A stretch of DNA of 64,000 nt from Magnetospirillum sp. UT-4 (GCF_902729435.1 NZ_CACVCG010000002.1:1-64000); one strand, 5' to 3'. Shown: positions 1 to 8,770, numbered from the stretch's first letter. A program made the numbers and translations. The notes: a model not told the origin generated them from the letters alone.

Positions 1-32
1 GACGCCCCCAAGGGGGCTCCTCAGGGTGAGGC
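1..32. repeat. Partial copy of a palindromic intergenic repeat at the window edge
   Basis: The first bases read as GCCCCC-AA-GGGGGC followed by CTCCTCAGGGTGAGG. This resembles the right half of the cloverleaf-like repeat between dapD and dapE at 4967-5086, which ends in a short G/C hairpin followed by GCTCCTCAGGATGAGG. The rest of this copy would lie outside the window, so the call depends on similarity to one intact copy. Confidence 0.5.
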
Positions 33-79
33 TACGGATACGGGATGACGTAAGTCGGCGCCCATGCGCCCGCGCGGGG

Positions 80-168
80 AATCGCACTCTAATTTATTGA
101 TTTAGAGGCGGATTCAGCTATCAGGTTGGATCGCCTCGCGATTCAACCTGATAGCATCCGGCTCTAAG
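80..168. repeat. Dispersed palindromic repeat (TTAGAGC/GCTCTAA family), copy 1
   Basis: An approximately 90-base element. It begins AATCGCACTCTAATTTATTG and ends GCATCCGGCTCTAA. Inside is an inverted repeat, ATCAGGTTG (120-128) against CAACCTGAT, around the loop GATCGCCTCGCGATT. The same loop and arms recur at 14984-15040, and the same left part recurs at 53639-53696 inside a broken kinase gene. It lies downstream of the DUF2336 gene. No reading frame; it is best viewed as a non-autonomous, MITE- or REP-like repeat. Confidence 0.7.
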
Positions 169-174
169 GCCAGG

Positions 175-207
175 ATTCCCCGCCAATCCGCGATGAACCA
201 AAAAAAC
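175..207. repeat. Solo end of the 24916-25099 palindromic element
   Basis: The stretch ATTCCCCGCCAATCCGCGAT followed by GAACCAAAAAAAC matches, in inverted sense, the left arm of the nested palindrome at 24916-24948 with only a few differences. It also resembles that element's right arm at 25067-25099. It sits just 3' of the DUF2336 stop codon. Only one arm is present here, so it may be a remnant or may act simply as 3' flanking sequence. Confidence 0.45.
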
Positions 208-210
208 CGC

Positions 211-1485
211 TTACTCGCTGAGGAATTCCAGCTGCCAGACCATCTCGTCGGGGGTCAGCGGGAAGGCGCCTTCGCGGCCGCGGACGATGCGGGCCTGGGG
301 CAGGCGCAGCAGCTTGGCCTGAAGCTGGACGCACAGGCTCATGGACAGGCCGGCCTTCCAGGTGATGGCGACGATGCCCTTGGCGCTCTGGGTCTGGATG
401 GTCTTGCGCAGCACGCCGACCGGAAGGTCGGCCAGCACCGCCAGGGCGGCGGTGACGAAGGCGAGCTCGTTGCCGGCCAGGGCGGCGTCGATGGTGCTTT
501 CGTCCAGCCTGTCTTCGGCGTGGAGCTGGCGGGCGCGCACCATGGCCGCGGAATCGTCGGCCGCCTTCTTGGCCTCGGCCTTGGCCGGACCGCCCAGTTC
601 CATCTCGTCGAGGCGCCGGCGCACCGCCGCCGCCACCGCCACCGTGCTCTCGCGGTCGAGGTCGTTGCGTTCGGCCAGGGTCTGCAACAGGTTGGCGGCG
701 ACGAAGCGGGCCAGCTTGACCGCGGCCTTGGCCGGCAGCACCGGCCGGCTGACCAGCGGCTTGTGCCAGTCCTCGATGTCGACGGCGCGGTCGATCAGGC
801 GGTCCAGGGTCTCTTCGCGAATCTGCGCCGAGGCGTTGCCCAGCAGCACCGCGATGGCGTCGATGTCCTCGGTGGCGGCGATGGCGTCGGCCACCCGGAC
901 GTTGACCTGGGCGCGCTGCGAGATGGCGGCCAGGGCGCCGGGGATCGGGCCGCCCTCGATGATCTCCAGCAGGTCCTCGTCGGTCAGCACCGGCGAGAAT
1001 TGCAGCACCGGACCGGCCACCGCGATCTCGACGTCGCGGGCGAGCCGGCGGATCACCTCGGGCGGGGCGTCGGCCACGTCCTTCAGCGCCTGCGCCAGGA
1101 TCTCGCGCACCTTGGGCAGGCTGTCGCGGGCCAGCATCTCGATGGCCTCGTAGGTGGTGCGGCGCAATCGGTCCTGTTCGTGCGCGGTGAGGCCGGGGGC
1201 GAGGCGGGCGATCTTGCCGGCCAGATCGGAGCGCACCGCTTCGTCGCGGTCTCCGGCCAGCAGCAGGTTGCCCTGGGGCGGTGTCTGGTGGTTGGCGGCG
1301 ACCTGGCGCCGGACCTCGGCATTGTCGTCCTCGGCCAGGAAATAGAGGATCTCGGGCCGCAGGTCACGACGCCCCGCCAGTTCGGCGCGCACCTGGGGAT
1401 CGGCGTGGGCGGCCAGCTCGCGCGCCTCCTCGTAGCCGACGTTGCGGTTCGAGCCCAGCAGGCGCTTGAGTATCCCGACCACCAT
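211..1485 (-). CDS. DUF2336 domain protein
   Basis: 424 residues, no signal peptide or membrane segment. The N-terminal half is built of short helical repeats of HEAT type, for example DPQVRAELAGR and NAEVRRQVAAN, each about 25-35 residues. The pattern fits the DUF2336 family (PF10098), which is common in Alphaproteobacteria and has no established biochemical role. The start ATG at 1485 is followed by a hydrophobic-basic segment (VVGILKRLLGS). It lies 4 bp downstream of the diguanylate cyclase gene on the same strand, so co-transcription is likely. A role as a scaffold for signalling proteins would be a guess. Confidence 0.75.
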   Translation of the reverse strand: MVVGILKRLLGSNRNVGYEEARELAAHADPQVRAELAGRRDLRPEILYFLAEDDNAEVRRQVAANHQTPPQGNLLLAGDRDEAVRSDLAGKIARLAPGLTAHEQDRLRRTTYEAIEMLARDSLPKVREILAQALKDVADAPPEVIRRLARDVEIAVAGPVLQFSPVLTDEDLLEIIEGGPIPGALAAISQRAQVNVRVADAIAATEDIDAIAVLLGNASAQIREETLDRLIDRAVDIEDWHKPLVSRPVLPAKAAVKLARFVAANLLQTLAERNDLDRESTVAVAAAVRRRLDEMELGGPAKAEAKKAADDSAAMVRARQLHAEDRLDESTIDAALAGNELAFVTAALAVLADLPVGVLRKTIQTQSAKGIVAITWKAGLSMSLCVQLQAKLLRLPQARIVRGREGAFPLTPDEMVWQLEFLSE

Positions 1486-1489
1486 GGGG

Positions 1490-3184
1490 CTACCCCGCCA
1501 CGGCTGGAGATGCGGGCGGCGGCGGGGCCAGGCGCCACGAGCCCTTGCCCTCGCGCTTGACCGTGTACATGGCCTTGTCGGCGCGGGCGACCAGGTCGTC
1601 CAGGCTCTCGCCGCTGGGGCCGCCGTGCACCGCCACGCCCAGCGAGATGGCCAGCTTCTTGTCGGGGCTGCCCGACAGCCGCTCCAAGGCGACGGCCGCG
1701 TTCAACATGGCCTGGCAGCGGTCCACCGCGATGCGCTCCTCGGCGCCTTCCAGCCAGATGGCGAATTCGTCTCCGCCCAGGCGGGCGACGATGTCGGTGG
1801 GGCGGGTGTGCTGCAGCAGCAGGTCGCGCACCACCAGCAGCGCGTTGTCGCCGGCCTGGTGGCCGTGGATGTCGTTGACCGCCTTGAAATTGTCGAGGTC
1901 GGCATAGATCAGCGCCGCCGGCCGGTGCTCGCGGGCGAGGCGCTGGAAGCGCCGGGCGATCTCCTCGAAGAAGGCGCGGCGGTTGAACAGGCCGGTCAGC
2001 GAATCGGTGCGCGACAGCCTGAGGATGCGCTCGTGGTTGCCGATCTGCTCGTTGGCGAGGCCGACCTGGTTGGCGACGTCGTCGATCAGCAGCCGGTCGT
2101 CGTCGCCCCATCCCGGACGGGTGGGGTCGCGCCACAGGATCACCGCGCCGTTGATGTCGTGGCGGTAGCGGCTGACGGTGGCCAGCACGTGCCAGCCCTT
2201 GAGGTCGTCGTCGAAATGGTCGGCGGCGGCGAAGGCGGCCAGCACCGCCTTGTCGTCGCCCCAGGTGCCGAACTGGGCGGCGGGCTGGAAGGTTCGGCCT
2301 TCATCGCCCAGGATGCGGAAGATCTGGCAGCCCGAGGCGCCGAGCGCCCGCGCCGTGGCCTCGGCGGCGGCGCGCAGGGTGTCCGAGGGATCGACCTCGT
2401 CGCGGATGGTGCGAACGATGTAGCTGAGCAGCCGCTCGCGGTTGTTGGCGCGCGACAGGGCGGCGTCGCGCAGGCGCTCCTGGGTGACGTCGCGGCACAC
2501 CCCGCGGGCGCCGGTCCATTCCCCGGCCTCGTTGAACAGCGGCGTCGACGAGGACAGCAGGCAGGCCTGGCTGCCGTCGCTCTGGTTCATCCACATCTCG
2601 ACGTCCTCGACCGGCATGGTGGCGGAGAACGGCGAGGTGCCCTGGCTGTCATCGGCGGAGGCGACGAAATCCGCCGGCTCGCGCCCGACCAGCTCGTCCG
2701 CCGAGAAGCCCAGCGCCCCCTTGGGGCTGACGAAGGCGAAGCGGCCGTCGGGGCCGACCTCCCAGGCGAAGTCCGAGCTGATCTCGACCAGGTCCTTGTA
2801 GCGCTGGCGCGATTCCACCAAAGCGGCGCGCAGGTTGCGCTCCAGCGTGATGTCGCGGCCCAGCAGCAGGGTGTGGTTGTCGTCGGTGGGCAGCGCCACC
2901 AGCTCCAGGATCACCGAGCCGCCGCCGGGCGCCGGCAGCGTCTCGACCTGGATCCGGACATCGCCCGCGGCGCTGGCCAGCAGCCGCTCCAGGCCCGGCA
3001 CCCGACCGGCGGCGAGGGCGGCGCGCAGGGTCTCGGCGCGCTCGTTGGCGGCCACCACGGCGCCGTTGCGGGACAGCACCACCGCGGCGCCGGGATAGGC
3101 GGCCAGCCCGCCCTGGCCGAGCACCACCGACCGGAGACCCGGTTCGACCTGACGGCCACGCCTGCTGTCGGGCGACGCGCTCAT
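1490..3184 (-). CDS. PAS/GGDEF diguanylate cyclase
   Basis: 564 residues, predicted cytoplasmic. Two PAS-like regions occupy roughly residues 25-270; the second contains the PAS-typical RYKDLVEISSDFAWEV and its PAC-like tail. A GAF-like region (about 285-390) precedes the C-terminal GGDEF domain. The catalytic GGDEF motif is intact at residues 470-474, and an RxxD product-inhibition site (RPTD, 461-464) lies at the usual five-residue spacing. It should therefore make c-di-GMP and be feedback inhibited. No EAL domain is present. The reading frame stays open far upstream, but ATG 3184 is chosen because the upstream translation is low-complexity shadow of dapD and the HAD gene. It precedes the DUF2336 gene in a likely two-gene operon. 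Confidence 0.88.
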   Translation of the reverse strand: MSASPDSRRGRQVEPGLRSVVLGQGGLAAYPGAAVVLSRNGAVVAANERAETLRAALAAGRVPGLERLLASAAGDVRIQVETLPAPGGGSVILELVALPTDDNHTLLLGRDITLERNLRAALVESRQRYKDLVEISSDFAWEVGPDGRFAFVSPKGALGFSADELVGREPADFVASADDSQGTSPFSATMPVEDVEMWMNQSDGSQACLLSSSTPLFNEAGEWTGARGVCRDVTQERLRDAALSRANNRERLLSYIVRTIRDEVDPSDTLRAAAEATARALGASGCQIFRILGDEGRTFQPAAQFGTWGDDKAVLAAFAAADHFDDDLKGWHVLATVSRYRHDINGAVILWRDPTRPGWGDDDRLLIDDVANQVGLANEQIGNHERILRLSRTDSLTGLFNRRAFFEEIARRFQRLAREHRPAALIYADLDNFKAVNDIHGHQAGDNALLVVRDLLLQHTRPTDIVARLGGDEFAIWLEGAEERIAVDRCQAMLNAAVALERLSGSPDKKLAISLGVAVHGGPSGESLDDLVARADKAMYTVKREGKGSWRLAPPPPASPAVAG

Positions 3185-3304
3185 TGCCCCGCTCACTTCC
3201 CTGCCCGCTCCAACGATTGCCTGCTTACCATAACGAAGCGGGGTTAACGATGCGGAAAGTGAGGACGCTTGTGCAGCCCACCGCCGCTCGGGTAAAGCTT
3301 GCCC

Positions 3305-4009
3305 ATGGTACCGCAGACCGCCGCCGAATTCCGCCCCCACGGCTTCGCCCATGTCGAGGCGTGGGTGTTCGATCTCGACAATACCCTGTACCCGGCATCG
3401 TCCAGTCTGTTCCCGCAGATCGACGTGCGCATGCGCCAGTTCATCGCGGCACGGCTGGGGATGCCGCTGGACCAGGCCTTCGCCCTGCAGAAGCGCTATT
3501 ACCGCGAGTTCGGCACCACCCTGCGCGGGCTGATGCTGGTGCACGGGCTGGAGCCCGACGAATTCCTGGATTACGTCCACGACATCGACCACACCGTGCT
3601 CGACGCCGCCCCGGCCCTGGATGCGGCGCTGGCCCGGCTGAAGGGACGCAAGTTCATCTTCACCAACGGCTCCGCCGCCCATGCCGTCAAGGTGATGGAG
3701 CGCCTGGGCATCGCCGGCCGTTTCGAGGGCATCTTCGACATCGCCGCCGCCGCCTATGTGCCCAAGCCCGACCCGGCCTGCTACCGCGCCATGGTGGATC
3801 GCTTCGGCATCGACCCGGCGCGGGCGGCCATGGTCGAGGACATCCACCGCAACCTCAAGCCGGCGGCGGCCATCGGCATGACCACGGTGTGGGTGCGCCA
3901 GGACAACCACCCCGACTTCAAGGTGGTGAGCCAGGACGAGGACGACCTGGCCCACGTCCACCACGTCACCGAGGATCTGGTGGCGTGGCTGGAGGGCGCC
4001 TGCCCTTAG
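3305..4009 (+). CDS. HAD-family hydrolase, pyrimidine 5'-nucleotidase type
   Basis: 234 residues. HAD motif I is FDLDNT, with nucleophile D23 and acid/base D25; motif II is FTNGS and the motif III/IV region contains KPDPACYRAM and MVEDIHRNL. The LDNTLYP signature and the length match the pyrimidine 5'-nucleotidase subfamily (SDT1/PhnN-like HADs) seen in many Alphaproteobacteria. It would dephosphorylate nucleoside monophosphates or similar small phosphates in the cytoplasm. A TTG six bases upstream (3299) is an alternative start. It lies upstream of dapD with about 100 bp between them, including a probable dapD promoter, so it is likely a separate unit. Confidence 0.82.
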   Translation: MVPQTAAEFRPHGFAHVEAWVFDLDNTLYPASSSLFPQIDVRMRQFIAARLGMPLDQAFALQKRYYREFGTTLRGLMLVHGLEPDEFLDYVHDIDHTVLDAAPALDAALARLKGRKFIFTNGSAAHAVKVMERLGIAGRFEGIFDIAAAAYVPKPDPACYRAMVDRFGIDPARAAMVEDIHRNLKPAAAIGMTTVWVRQDNHPDFKVVSQDEDDLAHVHHVTEDLVAWLEGACP

Positions 4010-4044
4010 GGCGGCTTCGCCTTGGCCCGCCCCGATGGGCAGCT

Positions 4045-4072
4045 TTGACTTGACCTGACAACGCGCTATGGT
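4045..4072 (+). promoter_or_regulatory. Predicted sigma-70-type promoter for dapD
   Basis: TTGACT at 4045-4050 and TATGGT at 4067-4072 are separated by 16 bp. This places a transcription start about 35 bases before the dapD ATG at 4113. Motif-based prediction only. Confidence 0.45.
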
Positions 4073-4112
4073 GCGCGGCAGATATTCCAATCTCGACAGT
4101 GGACAGGGGACC

Positions 4113-4955
4113 ATGAGCTTCGCCGACCTGCAAAAGACCATCGATGACGCCTGGGAGGCGCGCGACGGCGTCAACCTCCAGACCACCGGCGCCGTGCGCG
4201 AGGCGGTCGAGACCGCGCTGGGCATGCTCGACACCGGGCATCTTCGGGTGGCCGAGAAGGTGGACGGCCAGTGGGTCACCCACCAGTGGCTGAAGAAGGC
4301 CGTGCTGCTGTCCTTCCGCCTCAACGACATGCGCCCCATCCCCGGCGGCCCCAACGGCGCCACCTGGTTCGACAAGGTCGCCACCAAGTTCGAGGGCTGG
4401 GACGAGGGCACCTTCCGCGCCCACGGCTTCCGCGCCGTGCCCGGCTGCGTGGTGCGCCGGCCCGCCTTCATCGCCCCGGGGGCGGTGCTGCTGCCGTGCT
4501 TCGTCAATGTCGGCGCCTATGTGGGGTCCGGCACCATGGTCGATACCTGGGCCACCGTCGGCTCGTGCGCCCAGATCGGCCGCAACGTCCACATCTCGGG
4601 CGGCGCCGGCATCGGCGGCGTGCTCGAGCCCTTGCAGGCCGGCCCGGTGATCATCGAGGACGACGTCTTCATCGGGGCGCGGGCCGAGGTGGCCGAGGGC
4701 GTCATCGTCGAGCAGGGCGCCGTGCTGTCCATGGGCGTCTATATCGGCAAGTCGACCAAGATCGTCGATCGCGCCACCGGCGAGGTGATGTACGGCCGCG
4801 TTCCCGCCTATTCGGTGGTGGTGTCGGGCGCCATGCCGGGCAAGCCCATGCCCAACGGCGAAATGGGCCCCAGCCTGTATTGCGCGGTCATCGTCAAGCG
4901 CGTCGATGAGAAGACCCGCTCCAAGGTCTCCATCAACGAGCTGCTGCGCGATTGA
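4113..4955 (+). CDS. dapD: 2,3,4,5-tetrahydropyridine-2,6-dicarboxylate N-succinyltransferase
   Basis: 280 residues, the usual DapD length. The enzyme transfers succinyl from succinyl-CoA to tetrahydrodipicolinate in the succinylase branch of lysine and diaminopimelate synthesis. The N-terminal helical domain (1-100) contains [16 protein letters not shown]; the middle is a left-handed beta-helix of hexapeptide repeats ([20 protein letters not shown] through [11 protein letters not shown]), ending in a C-terminal tail with [15 protein letters not shown] 4113 follows GGACAGGGGA and gives a normal DapD N-terminus; an upstream in-frame ATG at 4068 would add a nonconserved tail. dapE follows on the same strand across a 167-bp gap that contains a cloverleaf repeat. 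Confidence 0.96.
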   Translation: MSFADLQKTIDDAWEARDGVNLQTTGAVREAVETALGMLDTGHLRVAEKVDGQWVTHQWLKKAVLLSFRLNDMRPIPGGPNGATWFDKVATKFEGWDEGTFRAHGFRAVPGCVVRRPAFIAPGAVLLPCFVNVGAYVGSGTMVDTWATVGSCAQIGRNVHISGGAGIGGVLEPLQAGPVIIEDDVFIGARAEVAEGVIVEQGAVLSMGVYIGKSTKIVDRATGEVMYGRVPAYSVVVSGAMPGKPMPNGEMGPSLYCAVIVKRVDEKTRSKVSINELLRD

Positions 4956-4966
4956 TCTCTCCGTAG

Positions 4967-5086
4967 CCTCATCCTGAGGAGCCTGCGAAAGCAGGCGTCT
5001 CGAAGGATGGGGCGGGCCACGGACATCCCGCGGCGGGCCTCGCCCTTCGAGACGCACCCCTTCCAGGGGTGCTCCTCAGGATGAGG
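4967..5086. repeat. Cloverleaf-like palindromic intergenic repeat
   Basis: The outer arms CCTCATCCTGAGGAGC (4967-4982) and GCTCCTCAGGATGAGG (5071-5086) are exact inverted complements. A second pair is GCGTCTCGAAGG (4995-5006) with CCTTCGAGACGC (5044-5055). Small hairpins lie between the pairs: GCCTGC-GAAA-GCAGGC (4981-4996) and GCACCCC-TTCCA-GGGGTGC. As RNA or single-stranded DNA it could fold into a multi-branch structure. It lies between dapD and dapE and resembles REP/BIME-type repeats. It may attenuate transcription or stabilise mRNA, but this is not shown. Confidence 0.8.
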
Positions 5087-5122
5087 CCCGAATGCGACGA
5101 AGCCAATGTTCGAGGATCCGCC

Positions 5123-6259
5123 GTGATCGACCTGAAGGACCCCGTCGCCCTTGCCGCCGAGCTGATCCGCCGGCCCAGCGTCACGCCCGAGGATGCCGGC
5201 GCCATGGCGCTGCTGGGCGGTTGGCTGGAGCGGCTGGGCTTCGCCTGCCATGCCGTCGATTCGGCCACCGGCGGGCCGCTGATCCGCAACCTCTATGCCC
5301 GGCGCGGCGCCAAGGGGCCGAACTTCTGCTTCGCCGGCCATACCGACGTGGTGCCGCCGGGCGGGGCCTGGACCCTCGATCCGTTCTCCGGGACGGTGGC
5401 CGAGGGCCGCCTGTTCGGCCGCGGCGCCGCCGACATGAAGGGGGCGATCGCCTGTTTCGTGGCGGCGGTGGCGCGCCGGTTGGAGGCGGGCGAGCCGGCC
5501 GGCTCCATCAGTTTCCTCATCACCGGCGACGAGGAAGGCCCGGCGGTGGACGGCACCGTCAAGGTGCTGGACTGGCTGGTGGCGCGCGGCGAAACGCTCG
5601 ATTGCTGCCTGGTCGGCGAGCCCACCAACCCGACCCGCCTGGGCGAGATGATGAAGATCGGCCGCCGCGGCTCCATGAACGTCAGGCTGACGGTGTTCGG
5701 CACCCAGGGCCACGCCGCCTATCCCCACCTCGCCGACAATCCGATTCCGCGCCTGCTCGACATGCTGCGCGCGCTGACCGCCGCGCCGCTGGATCACGGC
5801 TCGGCCCATTTCCAGGCCTCGACCCTGGCGCTGACCACCATCGACGTCGGCAATCCGGCCACCAACGTCATCCCCGGCCAGGCCCGCGCCGGCTTCAACA
5901 TCCGCTTCAACGACCTGCATTCGGGCGCCTCGCTGACCGAATGGGTGAAGCGCACCTGCGACGGCATCGGCGGCGATTACGAGATGGCGGTGGAGATCTC
6001 GGGCGAGAGCTTCCTGACCGAGCCCGGGCCGCTGTCGGCGGCGGTGACCGAGGCGGCGCGCGCGGTCACCGGCCTGACCCCGGAGCAGTCCACCTCGGGC
6101 GGCACCTCGGATGCCCGCTTCATCAAGCACCATTGCCCGGTGCTGGAATTCGGCCTGGTCAGCCAGACCATGCACAAGGTGGACGAGAACGTGCCGGTGG
6201 CCGACCTCGAGGCGCTGACCCGCATCTACCAGGGCGTGCTGGAGCGCCTGGCGGGATGA
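5123..6259 (+). CDS. dapE: Succinyl-diaminopimelate desuccinylase
   Basis: 378 residues, M20 family di-zinc hydrolase that converts N-succinyl-LL-diaminopimelate to LL-diaminopimelate and succinate. Metal and catalytic residues are recognisable: H73 and D75 in [10 protein letters not shown]104 in GAADMKGA, E137/E138 in TGDEEGP, and the late His in [11 protein letters not shown]. The dimerisation (lid) domain occupies about residues 180-295. The GTG at 5123 is taken as start because it follows GAGGATCC and gives the conserved [22 protein letters not shown]-terminus; the open frame further upstream runs into the cloverleaf repeat. Its stop overlaps the next gene by 4 bp. Confidence 0.95.
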   Translation: MIDLKDPVALAAELIRRPSVTPEDAGAMALLGGWLERLGFACHAVDSATGGPLIRNLYARRGAKGPNFCFAGHTDVVPPGGAWTLDPFSGTVAEGRLFGRGAADMKGAIACFVAAVARRLEAGEPAGSISFLITGDEEGPAVDGTVKVLDWLVARGETLDCCLVGEPTNPTRLGEMMKIGRRGSMNVRLTVFGTQGHAAYPHLADNPIPRLLDMLRALTAAPLDHGSAHFQASTLALTTIDVGNPATNVIPGQARAGFNIRFNDLHSGASLTEWVKRTCDGIGGDYEMAVEISGESFLTEPGPLSAAVTEAARAVTGLTPEQSTSGGTSDARFIKHHCPVLEFGLVSQTMHKVDENVPVADLEALTRIYQGVLERLAG

Positions 6260-6816
6260 TTCGCTGGAACGTGGTCGCCGCGGGCGTTTCCGGCGCCTGG
6301 GAGCTGGCGCGGCGCCGGCCCCAGGGGCTGCAGCGCATCGACGGCTCGCCCGCCGGGTACTGGCATTCGTTCTGGGCGGCGGTGCTGGTGGCGCCGGCCT
6401 TCGTGGCCCTGCAATTGCTGGGCGGCGGGTTCGGCGAGGATTTCACCTTCCGCATCGGCCTCGCCCACGCCATCGCCTACGTCATCGACTGGACCGCCTT
6501 TCCCCTGGTGATGATCGTGGTCGCCGACAGCCTGGACCGCTGGCCCGCCTATATGCGCTACATCGCCGCCTACAACTGGTCGGCGGTGGTGCAGATCGCG
6601 GTGCTGCTGCCGGCGGCGGCCGCCGTCACCCTGATGCCCCATCCGGTGCTGCTGATGCTGGTCCAGGGCATCACCGTCATCCTGCTGGTCTATCGCGCCT
6701 ATATCGCCCATGTCGCGCTCGACGTCGGGCTGCCCACCGCCGCCGGCATCGTGCTGCTGGACGTGCTGCTGTCGGGCCTCACCAACGCGGTGACCGATCG
6801 CGTCGCCGGGGGCTGA
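6256..6816 (+). CDS. Predicted multi-pass membrane protein
   Basis: 186 residues, no family recognised. After a short hydrophilic N-terminus ([14 protein letters not shown]) there are about five hydrophobic segments, near residues 35-55, 70-92, 100-122, 125-150 and 155-180. The pattern is reminiscent of Yip1-type alphaproteobacterial membrane proteins, but no diagnostic motif is visible. The ATG overlaps the dapE stop (ATGA), so translation is probably coupled. The GNAT gene follows 4 bp downstream. Confidence 0.7.
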   Translation: MIRWNVVAAGVSGAWELARRRPQGLQRIDGSPAGYWHSFWAAVLVAPAFVALQLLGGGFGEDFTFRIGLAHAIAYVIDWTAFPLVMIVVADSLDRWPAYMRYIAAYNWSAVVQIAVLLPAAAAVTLMPHPVLLMLVQGITVILLVYRAYIAHVALDVGLPTAAGIVLLDVLLSGLTNAVTDRVAGG

Positions 6817-6820
6817 GGCC

Positions 6821-7315
6821 GTGGCGCGCGAGGCCGGGTGGCGGCCGATGAGTTCGGGCGACCTGGGAGCGGTGCTGGAGATCGCCGAGCGGGTCCACCC
6901 CGACCACCCCGAATCGGGCCGCGCCTTCGCCAGCCGGCTGGTGCGCTTTCCCGCCGGCTGCTTCACCGCGGCGGCCGGAACCGAGCGGGTCGGCTATTGC
7001 TTCAGCCATCCCTGGCGGCTGGGCCAGGTGCCGCTGCTGGACAGCATCCTGGAGCTGCCGGACGCCCCCGACTGCCTGTACCTGCACGATCTGGCCCTGC
7101 TGCCCGATGCCCGCGGCCAGGGCCTCGCCGAGTCCATGGTGGAGATGCTGGTGGCGGTGGCCCGCGCCCACGGCTTCGACCGCATGGCGCTGACCGCGGT
7201 CAGCGGCAGCTGGCGCTTCTGGGAGCGCCACGACTTCCACCGCCACCAATGCGGCCTCCTGCCGGGCTACGGCGAGGTGGCGTGCTACATGGTCAAGGTG
7301 GTGACGGGTCAGTAG
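6821..7315 (+). CDS. GNAT-family N-acetyltransferase
   Basis: 164 residues. The GNAT core is seen as [25 protein letters not shown] (beta4 plus the acetyl-CoA pyrophosphate loop, R/Q-x-x-G-x-A variant DARGQGLA) and a later FWERHDFHR strand/helix. The substrate cannot be told from sequence. The GTG at 6821 directly follows the upstream stop; an ATG at 6848 is an alternative. It ends with a 7-bp convergent overlap with truA. Confidence 0.82.
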   Translation: MAREAGWRPMSSGDLGAVLEIAERVHPDHPESGRAFASRLVRFPAGCFTAAAGTERVGYCFSHPWRLGQVPLLDSILELPDAPDCLYLHDLALLPDARGQGLAESMVEMLVAVARAHGFDRMALTAVSGSWRFWERHDFHRHQCGLLPGYGEVACYMVKVVTGQ

Positions 7316-8046
7316 CGCACTGCGGTCAGGTACAGCCCCTCGGGCGGGGCGGTGGGGCCGCCTCGGGCGCGGTCGCGGGCCGCCAGCGCGGCGCGCACGT
7401 CGTCGGGGCGCCACTTGCCCTCGCCGACCAGCTTGAGGGTGCCGACCATGTTGCGCACCTGGTGGTGCAGGAACGAACGCGCCGCCGCGCGGATCAGGAT
7501 CAGATCGCCGTCGCGGCTCACCTCCAGCAGGTCCAGCGTCTTCACCGGACTTTTCGCCTGGCATTCCGAGGCGCGGAAGGTGGTGAAGTCGTGGTGGCCG
7601 AGAAGATGGCGCGCCGCCTCGGCCATGGCCCCGGCATCCAGCGCCGTCGCCACCCACCACGCCCGTCCGCGCTCCAGCACCGCCGGGGCGCGGCGGTTGA
7701 GCAGGCGGTAGAGATAGGCCCGCCCGGTGGCCGAGAAGCGGGCGTGGAAATCGTCGCCCACCGCCTCGGCCGCCAGCACCGCCACCGGATGCGGCTTCAT
7801 GTGGAAGTTCAGCGCGTCGCGCACGGTGTCGGCGGGATAGTCGCGCGGCAGGTCCACATGCACCACCTGCCCGGCGGCATGAACCCCGGCATCGGTCCGC
7901 CCCGCCGCCAGCACGGTCACCTCGGCCTGGCAGAAGCGCCCGATGGCCGCCTCCAGCACCCCCTGCACCGACAGCCCGGCCCGCTGGCGCTGCCACCCGA
8001 CGAAGGGGCCGCCGTCATATTCGATCAGAAGCTTGTAGCGGGGCAT
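7309..8046 (-). CDS. truA: tRNA pseudouridine(38-40) synthase
   Basis: 245 residues, the standard TruA length. The catalytic aspartate is D52 in [11 protein letters not shown]; other TruA landmarks are YKLLIEYDG at the N-terminus, GWQRQ, and the [11 protein letters not shown] segment. It isomerises uridines 38-40 in the anticodon stem-loop of many tRNAs. In many Alphaproteobacteria truA directly follows fmt, and the two are collinear here. In this window an MNT/HEPN gene pair lies between them, with the HEPN stop only 18 bp from the truA start. Confidence 0.95.
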   Translation of the reverse strand: MPRYKLLIEYDGGPFVGWQRQRAGLSVQGVLEAAIGRFCQAEVTVLAAGRTDAGVHAAGQVVHVDLPRDYPADTVRDALNFHMKPHPVAVLAAEAVGDDFHARFSATGRAYLYRLLNRRAPAVLERGRAWWVATALDAGAMAEAARHLLGHHDFTTFRASECQAKSPVKTLDLLEVSRDGDLILIRAAARSFLHHQVRNMVGTLKLVGEGKWRPDDVRAALAARDRARGGPTAPPEGLYLTAVRY

Positions 8047-8064
8047 GCCAGAAAGCCTGTCGGG

Positions 8065-8469
8065 TCAATCCACCACCGTCATGGCGTTGCCGTGAAACCG
8101 TTTCAGCCGGTCCAGGGCGTCGCGGATATCCTGCGGCACGATGCCGAGATCCGCTTCCAGGTCGGGGTAGCGGGTGCCGGTGCCCCAGGGCGTGAAATCG
8201 GACACGGCCTCGATGTCGGCCGCGAGCTGGGGATAAAGCGGCACCGCCAGAGCGGCCAGCCGCCACAAATCATGGCTCTTCGGGATGGTCTGCCCGGCAG
8301 CGACCAGCAGCCCCTTGATCAGCTTCTCGCCCGCCTGCTGGCAATGGAAGGCGGCCGGGTGGAGCAGGGGCGGGTCGTCCGCCAGCAACAGCTCGGCGGA
8401 GCGGCGGTCCTCGCCGGCCTTGGCGAACCAGCGGGCGGCCTCGCCCCGCCGGGCATCAATGCCGCTCAT
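8065..8469 (-). CDS. HEPN domain protein (probable toxin/RNase partner)
   Basis: 134 residues, all helical. It carries the HEPN-family core AAFHCQQAGEKLIKGLL (residues 39-55), followed by a SHDLWRL helix, as in PF05168 proteins. Active HEPN RNases carry Rx4-6H; an R121-x4-H126 arrangement is seen near the C-terminus, but its register relative to the fold is uncertain. The gene overlaps the upstream nucleotidyltransferase by 14 bp, the usual HEPN/MNT toxin-antitoxin arrangement. The HEPN member is normally the toxin, inhibited through AMPylation by its MNT partner. Confidence 0.82.
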   Translation of the reverse strand: MSGIDARRGEAARWFAKAGEDRRSAELLLADDPPLLHPAAFHCQQAGEKLIKGLLVAAGQTIPKSHDLWRLAALAVPLYPQLAADIEAVSDFTPWGTGTRYPDLEADLGIVPQDIRDALDRLKRFHGNAMTVVD

Positions 8470-8770
8470 AGATCACTTGGCCTTCGCGGAGGATGGTATC
8501 CGCGAACGAGCCGGCGGCCAGGGCGCGCTCCGCCAGCACGCTTTCGCGGCAGGGGACGATGTCCACCGCTCCGGCATAGCCCTTGCGGGCGGCATTGCGG
8601 TTGCGCCACGACAGCGCTTCCGGCGGCGCATCGTCGTCCAGCACCACCACCAGATCGAGGTCGCTGTCGGGGCCGGCGTCGCCGCGGGCCTGGCTGCCGA
8701 ACAGCACGATGCGCCGAGGGGCATAGACCTCGATGATGGTCTGCAGCAGCGAGTCCGGCACGGTCATCAT
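8456..8770 (-). CDS. MNT-type nucleotidyltransferase (probable antitoxin)
   Basis: 104 residues (103 if the second ATG at 8767 is used). It carries the minimal nucleotidyltransferase signature: G25-S26, ten residues, then D37-x-D39 within GSQARGDAGPDSDLDL. Single-domain proteins of this size next to HEPN genes belong to the MNT antitoxins, which add AMP to the HEPN partner (type VII systems). The third catalytic carboxylate is probably D in AVDIVPC. It lies 65 bp downstream of fmt on the same strand and overlaps the HEPN gene by 14 bp. Confidence 0.85.
   Translation of the reverse strand: MMTVPDSLLQTIIEVYAPRRIVLFGSQARGDAGPDSDLDLVVVLDDDAPPEALSWRNRNAARKGYAGAVDIVPCRESVLAERALAAGSFADTILREGQVIYERH

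Noticed and set aside
1442-3247. Long + strand open frame opposite the diguanylate cyclase (similar cases at 16044-18584 opposite gyrB, 25957-28551 opposite the Cache kinase, 49724-53296 opposite the hybrid kinase)
   Set aside because: These are antisense shadows caused by high GC at the third codon position: Gly/Ala/Arg/Gln/His-rich translations without motifs, opposite strongly supported genes.
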